This document shows, piece by piece, positions 1-11,081 of a stretch of 51,348 nucleotides of DNA. The translations under genes were made by a program, and so were the position numbers. Position 1 is the first letter of the stretch; each line of letters starts with the position of its first letter. This DNA is from Fragilariopsis cylindrus CCMP1102. Lineage: Eukaryota; Bacillariophyta; Bacillariophyceae; Bacillariales; Bacillariaceae. The notes below the pieces were generated by a model. The model had not been told where the DNA came from. It did no database searches and worked only from the letters and a program-made list of their open reading frames with translations. Location: assembly GCA_900095095.1 (NCBI GenBank), contig FMBT01000560.1, forward strand, positions 1 to 51,348. Reading direction: 5' to 3'.

Positions 1-133
1 CCTACATACCCGTTGATAATGGGTCCTATCTTAATATACCAATAACAATAAAAATTATCGCATTAACTAATATAACAGTAATAGAGACATATGTATTAGC
101 ACTTATCTTGGACGAAACTCACCACCTACAGCC

Positions 134-2365
134 ATGTCTCCTTTCAGTCCTCTCCAATTCGGCAAAACGATTGGCTTCATACTGCTCCCTTCCGTGTGTT
201 GCGCTCACGATAACATTTTGCGTCACCGTCAATACGCGATTTGCCACGCGTTTTGCAGCGCAAGACGTAGGATGCATCCTGTACCTGCGAGAAGACGAAC
301 ACCTGCAGCAAGAGGTAGACTCGAACGAGTTTCGTCGACGTGGAAACCTGGGTGTGCGGGGAAATGGACAGCTTGAACGACGACGTGAGATTTTCTTCCG
401 TCTCCTTTGCGGACATTGAAAGCGAGATCGAAAACTTTGATATACAGGAATATCTCGATCACAACGGTGCAGTATCAGGATCCTCGAAACTGATCCTCTC
501 CAAGGTCGCCGTAAGTACCAACACCGCCACATTATATATTCCAGAACACGCAACCATCGAGATCAAAAACATCTCAAGCGACGATCGAAGACTCGTAAAT
601 GACGGTGACATTCCGTCATCAAAAGGGGAGGCAACAATGCTGCTTGTTCGCATCAGTACCAATGATAGAACTACTAGTAGTAGCAGTATGAACTTTACGA
701 GAAAACCTTCTCGGATGAAGAAGGCTTTTCCATGGCCTCCCAATTCGATGCCTGTTCTATAGCAACTTCACCATCGTTCCTGACCCAAACAACGATCATC
801 ATAAACAAAGACTCGCGATGGATCTCAAACTCGATATGTACATTGACAATGATTCAAACACAACACGGGGAGTCGTTGGCAACATGGCCATGCAACTCCT
901 CAAGAGTTCGTATGCAAACTTAGATGAAGTGGACCTCATCCAATTCTGCATGCCCCCGGGAACCAAGAAGTTTCGTTCGAGTACTAATGATTATGTTTCA
1001 TGGTCTGCGTATGCCAACGTTGGCGGAAGATACAGCTATGCCAACGATGAGGATGATTGGTGCAACAGCGTGTCCGCCAAAATGCATGAAGTCGGACACA
1101 ACTTGAACCTCCTTCACTCTCCCGGCGACTTTTCGGACCTGATGGGCAATTCCTTTGACGAGAGAGATGATGGCTTTAGTCGAATGTGCTTCAACGCCGC
1201 CAAGAACTATGAGCTCGGTTGGTACGAAAACATGCAGTTGAAATTCGACTCATTCTCTGACCTCGACTTTCAGGCCCCATCCTTTTCCAAGACCTACAGA
1301 ATGATCGGCGTAGACGATTATACTAAAAATGGAAGTGGTGAACGACGGCGTGGTTGTCCTTAAGTTGGGTGACTACTACATCGGATACAACTCGAAGAAA
1401 GGGATAAACGATGGCGTTGTTACAGACGGTAATAAGCTCATGATCCTCAGGATGAATGAAAACAGAGAGTCCATCAAGCAAGCCGCCCTCGATGCGTATG
1501 GAACACACACCATCCAAAACGACGAAGGACAAAAGGTCACGATCAAGTTCGTTAGCTTGTCCGATGGGATCGCCACCATCAAGATTTCAGACACCGAGAC
1601 ATTGCCCGTAACCAATGACATCGACATAAACGGCCCATGCGTCCCGGAACAATCCTACGAGTTCTCCATTGAAATTGTCGGTGACGGATATCCGGCTGAA
1701 ATTTCCTGGGTCTTGAACAGACTCGACACCCAAGAGAGGATGACCGAGGGGAGCGATTATACAGTCAGGCATAGTGACAATGACGAAAATCCTATCCCCG
1801 ACCTCCGGACCTTCTGTCTGCCTTACGAAGGAGAATTCGAGTTTATCATTAACGACAGCGGGGGGGACGGAATCCGTGATAAAAGTTTCGGACAAGGATA
1901 CTACAAATTGTTTGGGCCAGAGCGGGACCAGCTTTTTTGAAATCGGGGGTAACTTCACACACATCGACACGAGAAAATTTCCTACTCCCCCAAATCCGGC
2001 TGTGGATGTGGATCCAAAACCGGATCCTCGGGGGAATGCGAAGATTTGCCCGGCAAAGTATACAAAAGCAATAACTGCAACTCGATTGGCAAAAAGAGGG
2101 CAGGAAAAAGAAAGAGAATTGGCAAAAAAAGCGACAATATCAAGCTTGCATGTCCACTATCTTCGATCCAGCTTGCAAGAATTTACCATCAGGTGTAAAC
2201 TGTAGGAACCGAAGCAATTTTCAATTTGGCGGGAGAAAATCAAATTGCAATGATGTTACCAAGTCGGACTGCACTAATAGTAAGGTGAATAAAAATTGTC
2301 CGCAATTGTGCAAGACAATTGTCGACGTGGATAAATCCAAGAAACAGCATCCTCGTATCGAATGA
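134..2365 (+). pseudogene. Gametolysin-like (peptidase M11) secreted metalloprotease, multiply frameshifted
   Basis: Broken gene for a secreted zinc endopeptidase of the gametolysin family, which cleaves cell-wall or matrix glycoproteins. A start at 134 opens a hydrophobic signal-like segment (about 20 residues, ending near VCCAHD). Conserved pieces then appear in changing frames: a Cys-containing propeptide-like part (210-690), the stretch ending SQFDAC (687-755), and the catalytic part (757-1325). The last carries an intact HEVGHNLNLLHS zinc site at about 1083-1120 and a downstream 'LMGNSF' Met-turn-like segment. A beta-rich C-terminal region (1329-1915) and a Cys-rich ShK-like tail (1920-2365) follow. 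About eight frame changes are needed, far more than in any neighbour; one lies in the A5 run at 1325-1329. I favour a pseudogene, although part of the damage could be assembly error. The family call is firm from the zinc motif and the flanking pattern. Confidence 0.7.
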
Positions 2366-3237
2366 GCAAGCAATAACTTAGTATATGTATCAATCAATCA
2401 ATCAATAAGATTAGTACCACTTTTTTACAATCATAACAACGACTATTGATTTTACTCTTCCTAGAACTATTGTTTGTATCGATGTAACTAGTCGTTGCGA
2501 AAGAAAAGGAAAAGGTTCGAATTGAGATACGAAGATATCATCATTTTTTCCGGCTCAGGGAGTCATTGTGAAGTTTGGAGATGACGACTTTTCCGATCTT
2601 GAGATGCAATCCTCAGACTTGGATACAGAATCGTACTCTGGAGACGACGAGGAAGACGACACCAGTTTTACCACCGGCAACTACATGTGCGAAATCATGA
2701 ACGCCATAGTTAGCACCACTCACCACCGCTCCATCAAGATCTTTACTTAAGGCAGACTTTTTTCATTTATTCCGATTCCTTTGAAGTTGCTTTTGAGAGA
2801 AATATGCACGTGGTTTAAATCTAGAATTTTGAAACGCTTCATCCATTGGTAACTATTGCATTCGTCAGAGCAATTGTTGAAGTACGTAATACTATTCAAG
2901 TCGACTTAAATCATTTCGACTTTATTTACGTAATATTGTCTGTCGCCAAGTGCTGGTCCTAGCTCTGCTCCTAGCTCTGTTCCTACTTCTAGCATAATCA
3001 TTACAGAACGAAATAATATCTTCAAAAAGAATTGATACAAATGTAGGAGATATTCTAATGAATACAAGATATAAACTAACGAACACAACAACAGCAGTTG
3101 CAACACTCCTTCGTTCCCTGTTCGAGTCTGAAGATCAATACCATAATGATGCTGACACTGGTGCTGGTGCTGACGTCGGTATTGGTGACTATATTAGACT
3201 AAAGAAAATATAAAGAAATACTCTAGGAAAATTTAGT
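2366..3237. other. Intergenic, no supported gene
   Basis: AT-rich spacer between the M11 remnant and the converging MFS gene. The open stretch 2568-2750 (+) encodes a short acidic peptide (DDEEDD tract) but lacks an ATG. It follows a possible 3' splice site (ctcag), so it may be a terminal exon or remnant; I could not find an upstream exon. Gly/Ala-coding GCTGGT-type repeats occur at 2945-2990 and, in the opposite sense, at 3150-3185. Confidence 0.4.
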
Positions 3238-5910
3238 CTAAACAAACACAATAACCTTCTGTGATTTGCCTGTGTTGCCTTTGTTGTTGTTACTGTTACT
3301 GGTAGTAAAGATAACGTTTCCCACCATTTCCACATCCTTTTCTTCTACTACCATCGGTGAATTATTATTATTTCCGCGAAACTGACAGTTATTGTTGAAT
3401 CTTGGATCTGCTGCACCTAATGACAAGGAGTAGTAGATACCCCATACGATTAACATTAGTATCCCCAAGAACGCACCAAACAACGCAAGCATATTTTTGG
3501 AAAGTCCATCAACGCTTAGCCTACCTGTCATAGCACAACTCGTTGCTTCAAACAAAGTAGTGAGAGTATATTCAGTTGCCAACATCCTACCAAGAATTTT
3601 TGGATCGGAAAGAGTTTGCAAAATAATGGCTGAATTAACCCAAACAGCACCAGCGCCCTATATTAAAATATGAATAAAAAATAGAGAGAAAAGCAACAAC
3701 AATCACCAAGCAAAGCTGTGAGGAAAAATCAAAAAAAACCGAGCTATGGCGTTTGGTTCTCGTCTGTATTACTATACTACCATTGTTCGTATAAAGGTTC
3801 CCATAAGAAATTGTGGAAAGGTTTGTACAAGAGAAATAATCAACCACCCACCAGTCAAGAAGAGCAATCCAATCCAACAAGCTCGCTGTAAAGTGTATGG
3901 TTGACGAGCATCTGTGATCATGTTCAACAGAGCGGGTCCGGTCATACTAATTATTATCATAATTATTATATATATAGGAGGAGGGCGTACGGCATTATTA
4001 GTAAGAATAGGGTTAGATTGCATTGCTACGCGTTTTTCTGTTCTTTTTTTCCTCCTCATTATGATAAATTCCACAAATGATAAAAATCTTTTACGTACCA
4101 TCCGAGTCCAATAACAAAAAACAATATCCCCATATGTATCGAAGAAAGTTTCTCGTCTTCAGTTCCATCGTCTCGAAATACCGTGGAAAATTGTGCCCCA
4201 ACGATGTCCTCAATACCCCAGACGAAACTTTTTGATTATGTTTTATTTTGACAAGATTGGCAAGATTGGTGTATGATTATGATGACAGTGTAGTAGTAGT
4301 AGAGTGTGAGTATATAGTATGCATAAAAAGTTTTGTACCTATTTTGCTAGAATAAAAATCACGCACGAAGAAGAAGAGGAAGAAAATAGATGATGACGAA
4401 AAAAAGTCCACCGAGCAACGTAGAGTACGGTACCGTACAGTATGAATTGCAAAATGATTGTACTAGCTAGTATCATGTGGCGTACTACGCTCGTTACGTT
4501 ACGTAACGTACCTTGCTGATGACTTTAAGAATATCATCATTCCGAAACCACATGTTGAAAGATATGTGAAGAGGTCACGAATTTCTCCATATACTTCTTT
4601 GATTGGACTACTATTGCAATTGTTACTGTTGTTGTTATTTCTGTGGTTATGATTGTCATTACCCATGTTGATGTTATTACTATTCCTGTCATTCTCATGA
4701 ATTGATGATAAACCATCATCCATGATAATCGTTTCGTCATCTCCTGTAGATGATGTTGGTTGGTAACCTCCTCCGACTGCAATTGCTGCCATCCTCGACA
4801 AGTTATTTCCTTTCTGGTCATCGATATTTATTTATTATCATAATGAGTAGTAGATTATTATGATATCACCAGCAACTTTAAAATTACCTTTTATATAAAT
4901 AGCAATAACTGTTGCTGAAGTCCAATATGTAATTAAATCGATAAGGTAACATACCTGTAATCCAAAAACAGATGCAATGATCCTGCTAATAGTCCACCAA
5001 TAATAGCACATAATCCCCATGCCCATGAATCCATTGTAACTGCCATTTGTAAATCATGTGGATTATCATGTACCAATAATGGGACAATTCCTTGCGTTGC
5101 TGGATAATAGGTTGCACTTAATGCACTTCGTATCGATGTTATAATATAAAACATATTTAATGATTTGTATTGTATAGCAATTAAATACCCTAGTACAACA
5201 ATACCAGATAATATATCGATACAAATCATGATATGACGTCGATCGAATCGATCTGCTAATATACCACCAACTTGTGCAAATATTGCATTCGGTATTAGAC
5301 GTGCTAATGTCACATATGATAATGCCTTCCCCGTACCGTTGTTGTTGTCAGAGTCAGAATCAACATCAGAAGCAGCAGCAGCAGAAGCAAGTTCTTCAAC
5401 AATCAATATTGATGCAATCCGTACAAACCAATCGCCTAATTTTTGACACATATGACTTAATAAATAGACACGATATGCTGGGTATTTTTTTAATACTGTT
5501 ACATAATCCCAACAACTTGTTTTTGATTTTATTGGCGGCATTGTTGCTGTTGTTGAGGTATTATTATTGATATCGTCGTCGTCATCATTTCCATTATCAT
5601 TATCATCCTTACAAGCGTTATCGATGGAATCCAATCTATTGCTGTTGCTGGAAGGATGATGATAAAAGTTGTCATTGTCGTCGATGCAAAAATTAGCATT
5701 ATTGATTTTATTATTATTATCGTCGTCGTCCTCCGTAGGTTGCTGGTGTTGTTGTAAACTAAACGGTTCGTATACTGCTATGCTGCTACGTCTTCGAACA
5801 GCCGATGATGATACTTGAAGATTGTTGGATATAATCTCTCCACTAGATGATCTTCGTTGTTTCGATTGCCCTTGTTCAATTTTGGTATACGATGCTTTCA
5901 TATTATTCAT
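3238..5910 (-). CDS. MFS transporter (MFS_3/EntS-like), five exons
   Basis: Multi-pass transporter of the major facilitator superfamily, probably a proton-coupled exporter; the substrate is unknown. The exon chain I worked out on the minus strand is 5910-4888, 4809-4512, 4227-4099, 3946-3781 and 3657-3238. All four introns are GT-AG and the phases fit. The N-terminal ~130 residues are Asp/Asn/Ser-rich and presumably cytosolic. The membrane domain starts near residue 134 and contains motif A, GGILADRFDRR (215-225). Later exons give FVWGIED, GPALLNM and AVWVNSAII, all typical of this MFS branch. A second Asn/Ser-rich insert sits in the central loop (exon 2). Exon 1 needs one extra base near 4955-4970, next to the A5 run at 4964-4968, to join AGSLH to VCYLID. 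Without that base the frame ends early at 4933. An artefact or an allelic null are both possible. Confidence 0.82.
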
Positions 5911-7078
5911 GTTGACTTTCTATATGGCTCTTTCTTCGTTCTTTCTTTCCTTGTAATGCATTTTATATTGTGGGGTGCGTTACATCGTCTCAATGCATGC
6001 GATGAGAGAAGCGAATGCGCCATACAATAATGTTTACGTGATGTGAATGAAGTCTTTATTGTTCAATGTTGAATGTGTGAGCGAGAAGACAAAACAAAAT
6101 ATCTTCTGTGAAGGATCGAAGAACAACTTGCGCGATGACCAGTCTGAACGCCAACGGTTAAATATGCCCTAAAAACTCCTCTCAAAAAGTGAGCATCTTC
6201 GACACGCCGTATCTCAGTCAAAAGTGGTTCGTTCTTTCTTTCTTTCTTGTTTGTGTGCGGTCTCAAATGCATTTTATGGTGTGCGAGTGCGTAGAGATTC
6301 CAGTGAAGTCTCCTTGTCACCTTGCTTTTGTCGCTACTGTACTATGATGGATGTGTGATACAATAATGTTTACGTGATCTTGAATGAAGTCTTTATTGTT
6401 CATTGTGTGAGCGAGAAAACAAAACAAAAAAATCTTCTGTGAAGGATCGAACTAAATTTAGTAAGTATACCTAAATTTAGATTTTATGCACTAGGTAAAT
6501 CATGAATGAATCATTCTTTTCTTAACTCGGTTTTGTGAACACGTATTGGGTCTACAGTATTAAGGGTAGTCCCCTACTTCCTCCTTGCAGCGCTAAATTT
6601 CGGCGAGAGTGCATGGCCTTAAATTTCACGCACGGAGATTCTTGAGTGAGTTCAAGTGAATGCTTTCATTTTTTGCGAATGGCCATAACAATAATGTTTA
6701 CATGATGTGAATGAAGTCTATTTATTGTTCAATGTTCATCATGTGTGAGCGAAAAAACAAAGCAAAAATATCTTCTGTGAAGGATTGAAGAGAAAGAATG
6801 AAATGTCAATAGCCATATAACACATAGTCTACTTCACTATTCAGGCTTCACGCTTCACAAAATACTACAACTGCCATAGCTATTTATCATAGATTATATT
6901 TCTTGCAAGATCATACTTTGTAACACACAGATTTACACGAGCGAACAATCTAAGTACTGACAACGTAAAAAAGATGGAATCGTAAATATCAAGAAAAGAA
7001 TAAACAAAGACTCACAAATTATAGAAGCAACAAGAAACACAAACAAATTAAAATTAAATTAAGCAACAAAGGAAAAAA
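5911..7078. repeat. Three-copy ~330-bp-spaced repeat in intergenic region
   Basis: No gene is supported here. A ~100-bp motif beginning 'acaataatgttta' and ending 'tctgtgaaggat' occurs directly repeated at about 6024-6123, 6359-6451 and 6688-6791. It includes 'gaatgaagtct' and 'gtgtgagcga' blocks. Copies 1 and 2 also share the upstream sequence (cttctttc, 'aatgcatttta'), so the true unit is about 330 bp. Copies differ by scattered substitutions and small indels, which indicates old tandem duplication. Confidence 0.75.
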
Positions 7079-7873
7079 ATGATTTCAACAACAAAGACAA
7101 ACATCACACCCACCACCATGATTATGGCCCTGGTCTATTGCACTACACTTTTCCTCGTCCATGGAGAAAATAATGTTCATGGAAGAAGTCACCTCCGCGG
7201 ATTATCTGATGTGCTCTCGGCACTTGATGGCGATGGTGATGGTGATGGTCAATATCATCCCAAGGATAAGACCGTTTACGAAGGGGAACATGGAGGTCTA
7301 TGCAATGCTGGTACTTATAGAGCAAAGGAGATTGCAACTGTCTCTGATGGTTACCACCACTATCATGGACAATCGCATGTATTTGGTGCACCAGATTTGC
7401 TTTTTTATCACCAATACCAAAAAAATGCTGAGGATGTAAAAAATCAACGCTGTGGAGAAACACTTGGACCGATAAGTATCAAACTTAAAGATTCTCGAAA
7501 CAAGCACTTGTACAAACACGCTTTGGAAGCAGACAAAGGAAATGAGTATGCGGCTAACCAGATTCGTACTGATAGTGAGTTCAGATTGAAAAATCGAGCA
7601 GTTGTGTTGGTGGCTTGGGAACAAGTCAATATACCAGAACTTGCCAACTATTTAGGGTATACTGACCAAAATCCTAAGTTCAAAGAAAAACTTCAAGAAT
7701 GTCAAAGTAAGGACGGCTGGCCAGGTGACTTTGACTTTGACTCTGTTTATACTTTCAGATACGCAAACGGTGGCGGAAGCCCTCCAACGGAATTCTCTTG
7801 CAGTAACGAGGGTATCACACAGTTCATACCCAATAGTGATTACGGGAATTGCAATGGGGAAGTCCCAAAGTAA
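7079..7873 (+). CDS. Secreted histidine-phosphatase-fold-like protein, probably catalytically dead
   Basis: 264-residue protein with a signal peptide (hydrophobic run about residues 14-28, then HGENN), so it is secreted or enters the endomembrane system. Three blocks resemble the histidine phosphatase (phosphoglycerate mutase-like) fold in order: GLCNAGTYRAKEIA (73-86, like the 'L-G-RA' helix), RCGETLGPIS (124-133, like 'R-ETL-P') and AVVLVAWEQVNIPELA (174-189, like the strand that normally ends in WEH). The phosphorylated RHG motif is absent and the second catalytic His is replaced by Gln in WEQ. A phosphatase role is therefore unlikely, and a binding role or another chemistry is possible. 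The Gly-Asp run at 50-57 is low complexity. The fold assignment is inference; the ORF itself is clean, with a good ATG after an A-rich leader. Confidence 0.6.
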   Translation: MISTTKTNITPTTMIMALVYCTTLFLVHGENNVHGRSHLRGLSDVLSALDGDGDGDGQYHPKDKTVYEGEHGGLCNAGTYRAKEIATVSDGYHHYHGQSHVFGAPDLLFYHQYQKNAEDVKNQRCGETLGPISIKLKDSRNKHLYKHALEADKGNEYAANQIRTDSEFRLKNRAVVLVAWEQVNIPELANYLGYTDQNPKFKEKLQECQSKDGWPGDFDFDSVYTFRYANGGGSPPTEFSCSNEGITQFIPNSDYGNCNGEVPK

Positions 7874-8245
7874 ATCCATAATTTATGAAGCGATCGTATT
7901 TGGTATACAAGTATGTAACTTGGTGCAGGACGGTTTGATGTATTTGGTATTTGTTATAGAGACGTATTTGTACAAGTTATGATTCCACGTAAGAATATAA
8001 AAACTAAATTATATCCAAATATGCCAATATAAAAACTAAATCATGCCGAAATTTTAATAGTATTTGTTAGTCTAGTATATAAAATAGCATCAAGTATATA
8101 CATCTAAAGAATCATTTTTTTGGGAAAATAAACTATGAAGTTTACAATTGACCTATTGGATGGAGAACTGTTATCTTTCTTAGTCTCCTAAGCCTACTGG
8201 TATCTCACATTTTAGGCTCACACACTACACAGCACACATCAAATA
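7874..8245. other. 3' flank, no gene
   Basis: AT-rich downstream region. The 'aatataaaaactaaat' motif is repeated around 7993-8042. Nothing else is recognised. Confidence 0.4.
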
Positions 8246-8261
8246 CCCCCCCCCCCCCCCC
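8246..8261 (+). repeat. Poly-C run (C16)
   Basis: Sixteen consecutive C bases. This is a replication- and assembly-prone homopolymer at the left edge of the satellite-bearing block. Confidence 0.95.
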
Positions 8262-8559
8262 AATGACCAATTTGCAGTGTTTTGTGGACAAACAGTACAC
8301 TCAAAGAGGTGAGTCATCCCAAAGTATGTGGATGGGGTGCACCATACACACCAAAGGGAACTTGCTCTTGGTGCTTTGTGTTGATGGTCCAGCTTAGCCA
8401 TTAGATGCACGCAGAGGTGGAAAACCCTGTTTGGGGGCCTAAATGGCCCATTTTGTGGTTCCTGCGGCATATTTTTTTTTGGTCTACTAAGTCCATATTG
8501 ATGGTGCATCAAGGCTTTGATTGCACACAGTTTTGATATTTTAGGGATTTAAAATGTGT

Positions 8560-9580
8560 ACACACACCCAAAATTCTCATCTGATAGTGTTGCAGAGGAC
8601 GGCACCAGATTGGTGGGGTGCACTAACATCCACATAGTGTACACCAGAACATTGTGTTTGACTCCTACAACTTTTGTGTTCATGTGGTTACGGAATTAAA
8701 TTTATTTTACTGTTGTGGAAGGCACAAAAACAACAAGATTTTCAATCATAGATGAACCACAAAATATATAATTTGAATGGGTTGAATAGGACAACACCAG
8801 ATGAGTCAGTTGCAAAAACATCCACAAAGTGTACTAGAACATTGCGTTTGCCTTCTACAACGTTTTTGTTCATGTGGTTGCGGGAAAAAAATCGTTTTGC
8901 TAATGTGGTAGGCACACAAATGACAAGATTCTTGATCAAAATGAACCACAAAATATCTCATATAAAAGAGTTCCATAGGACAACACTAGACTGGTCAGAT
9001 GCACAAACATTCACATAGTGTATTAGAACATTGAGTTTGCCTCCTACAACTTTCTTGTTACTGTGGTTGTGGAATGAAATTTGTTTTGCTGTTGTGGTAG
9101 GCACCAAAAACATGATTTTTGATCAGAAATGAGCCACAAATTATCTCATTTGAAAGGGTTGCAGAGGACAACACCAGATAGGTTGGATGCAGTAATTGTG
9201 TGTACCTCCCTACAAGTTTCTATTCCTGTGTTTGGTGGGGAATAAAATTCATTTTGCTGTTGTGGCAGGCACAAAAACAACAGCATAATTTTTTGTCAGA
9301 AATGAACACAAAATATCTCATTTGAAAGGGTTGCAGTTGACAACACCAGATGGGTCAGGTATACAAAAGCATCCACATAGTGTACTAGATCATTGTGTGT
9401 GCCTCCTACAACTTTAATCTCCCTATGGTTGTTGAATTAAATTCGTCTCGCTGTTATGGCAGGCACACAAACAACATGATTTTTGATCCGAAATAATGAA
9501 ACATAATATCTCATTTGATAGTGTTGCAGAGGACAACACCAGATGGGCCGGGTACACAAATGTGTTTGCCTCCTACCATC
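8560..9580 (+). repeat. Diverged satellite, ~190-bp unit, about six copies
   Basis: The marker 'gacaacaccaga' (or a close variant) recurs at about 8595, 8788, 8979, 9168, 9339 and 9532. Each is followed by 'cacatagtgtac'-type, 'gcctcctacaac'-type and 'ttgctgttgtgg.aggcac'-type blocks in the same order. Spacing is about 170-195 bp. Copies differ by many substitutions and by missing pieces, so this is an old head-to-tail array. No coding frame is conserved through the copies. Confidence 0.8.
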
Positions 9581-9955
9581 CCTGGTGGTTCATCATCACT
9601 TGACTAAAGTTAATTCTGATTGGTACCATTTTTATCTCACAAATTCTCCAGTGGAGTTTGGTTACTGTGGAATATTAAACAACTTTGAATAGTAAGATTA
9701 TGAATAACTTCTACTGAGGTTCTAGTACCAGCATGGTGCACCAAAATCCCACCCAGTCATCCATCTCATACCCATAGGGGATGAACCAAGGGTCGTGATC
9801 ACAAACATTGCATTTTGGCCAACATGTCATATTTCCATGCCCAAAAATATCATTCAGAAATAGGCTCATGGTTTTCAACACCCAGATACCTTCTATATAT
9901 GAATATGGTCAAAATATTATACCAACAATACTTGGACAATTTGCCATATTGGTGG

Positions 9956-9995
9956 TGTGGTGTGGTGGGGTGGGGTGTGGTGTGGTGGGGTGGGG
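9956..9995 (+). repeat. Perfect 20-bp direct repeat with G-quadruplex potential
   Basis: The unit tgtggtgtggtggggtgggg occurs twice without a mismatch (9956-9975 and 9976-9995). It supplies four GGGG tracts, enough for an intrastrand quadruplex. Confidence 0.9.
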
Positions 9996-10278
9996 AACAA
10001 TAAAATAGACATAAAATAGCCCAAAATGCACACCTTACAAAGATATTTGAGATGCTACCGAGCCCATGCCAGGTATGCTGAGTCCCAAATGAAATAGCTA
10101 GGCATTAACCTCTAAATCATAAAAGTTTTTGATTCTATCATTGCTTTAGGTAACCATACATATATTTTTGGGTGTCACTGGTCAAAACTGACCGCTATTA
10201 AAACACACCAATTTCTCTAAGTGCCAAGTGCGCGCATGTAATCAAGGCTGTGATGCACCATCAATACAGACCTAATAA

Positions 10279-11081
10279 CCTTGAAAAATTATATGGAGCT
10301 CAATATTATACCTTTGGGTACAAGGTCCAACTATTGCCTAGGGCTCTAGGGAGGTTAGGAAGGTGTCAGGGTGTACTAAGCCCCCCAAAGGGTCAGGCCC
10401 CAAAACAGGTTAAGCATTACATAGCCATAACAATTAACAAGTACCGCAGTTAGCAGAGGTGTGACTATTGTATTTCAACATGACATCTGGAGCAGAGCCA
10501 TCCATCATTTATTCATTTTAATCCATTGCACCATTAGGCACCATGAGGAGGACTTGAAAATACAGTTTCACCCCGCTGGAAAGAATCTTTTAATAACATC
10601 ATCTTCTAATCTTGATTGGATGAAACAATTTCCGAGTCCAGAGTATTGGCCATGTTATGATTGCTGAGATTTGAAATTGGATTGGATGCAATTAATTATT
10701 AGATACGAGTACGAGTATTAGAAGTATGGATGGATATGGGAGCTAGATTCAAGATATGGCATGTTTCTGAACATAACACACGGAAATTATGTATGTGGCG
10801 GCGAACTGTGAAGGATTTCGTTTGTGGATCATGATTCAAAATCACTACGAATGACGATATTTTAATCACGAGTGAGTCAAAAAGCGAACACTTACCACTG
10901 CTAAAAAACAAAATAAAAATTGACAATACACGATCGACATACTGTACTGTAACTTAGTATCTACGAGCTAGAGTAGAAGTACATGGTATTTCACGAAAGA
11001 GAGAAAAAGAAGGAGATTTGCCTTGATAGATCACTGTTGAAGTTTGAGAGAGAGAGAGACGACAATAGAATTACAGAGAAG
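10279..11081. other. Intergenic, upstream of the DUF6824 gene
   Basis: No supported gene. 'GAGTAC'-type short repeats occur at 10700-10720, and a GA-rich leader (gagagagagagaga, about 11046-11059) lies just before the next ATG and is probably 5' UTR. Confidence 0.4.

Larger units (their letters stand above)
8493..10278. repeat. Inverted ~38-bp ends around a repeat-bearing block
   Basis: The sequence at 8493-8530 (containing gatggtgcatcaagg) reappears in inverse orientation at about 10240-10278 (containing tgatgcaccatcaata). I judge identity by eye at about 80 percent. The block between is gene-free and contains the satellite array and the GT-rich direct repeat. It could be a decayed non-autonomous element or a chance palindrome. 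No target-site duplication was identified. Confidence 0.4.

Noticed and set aside
119..553. Long minus-strand frame (144 codons) over the M11 remnant
   Set aside because: It is the antisense shadow of the peptidase propeptide; Arg-rich composition and no start context.
2568..2750. Acidic 60-codon frame as a gene
   Set aside because: No ATG and no family similarity; kept only as a possible terminal exon in the intergenic entry.
8225..8512. Minus-strand frame at the left inverted end, resembling the frame at 10250
   Set aside because: Both start with the same few residues only because the DNA is an inverted repeat; neither continues as a plausible protein.
10983..11081. Upstream extension of the DUF6824 protein
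   Set aside because: GA-rich leader translating to Glu/Arg/Lys; the ATG at 11082 precedes the usual poly-Asn start.
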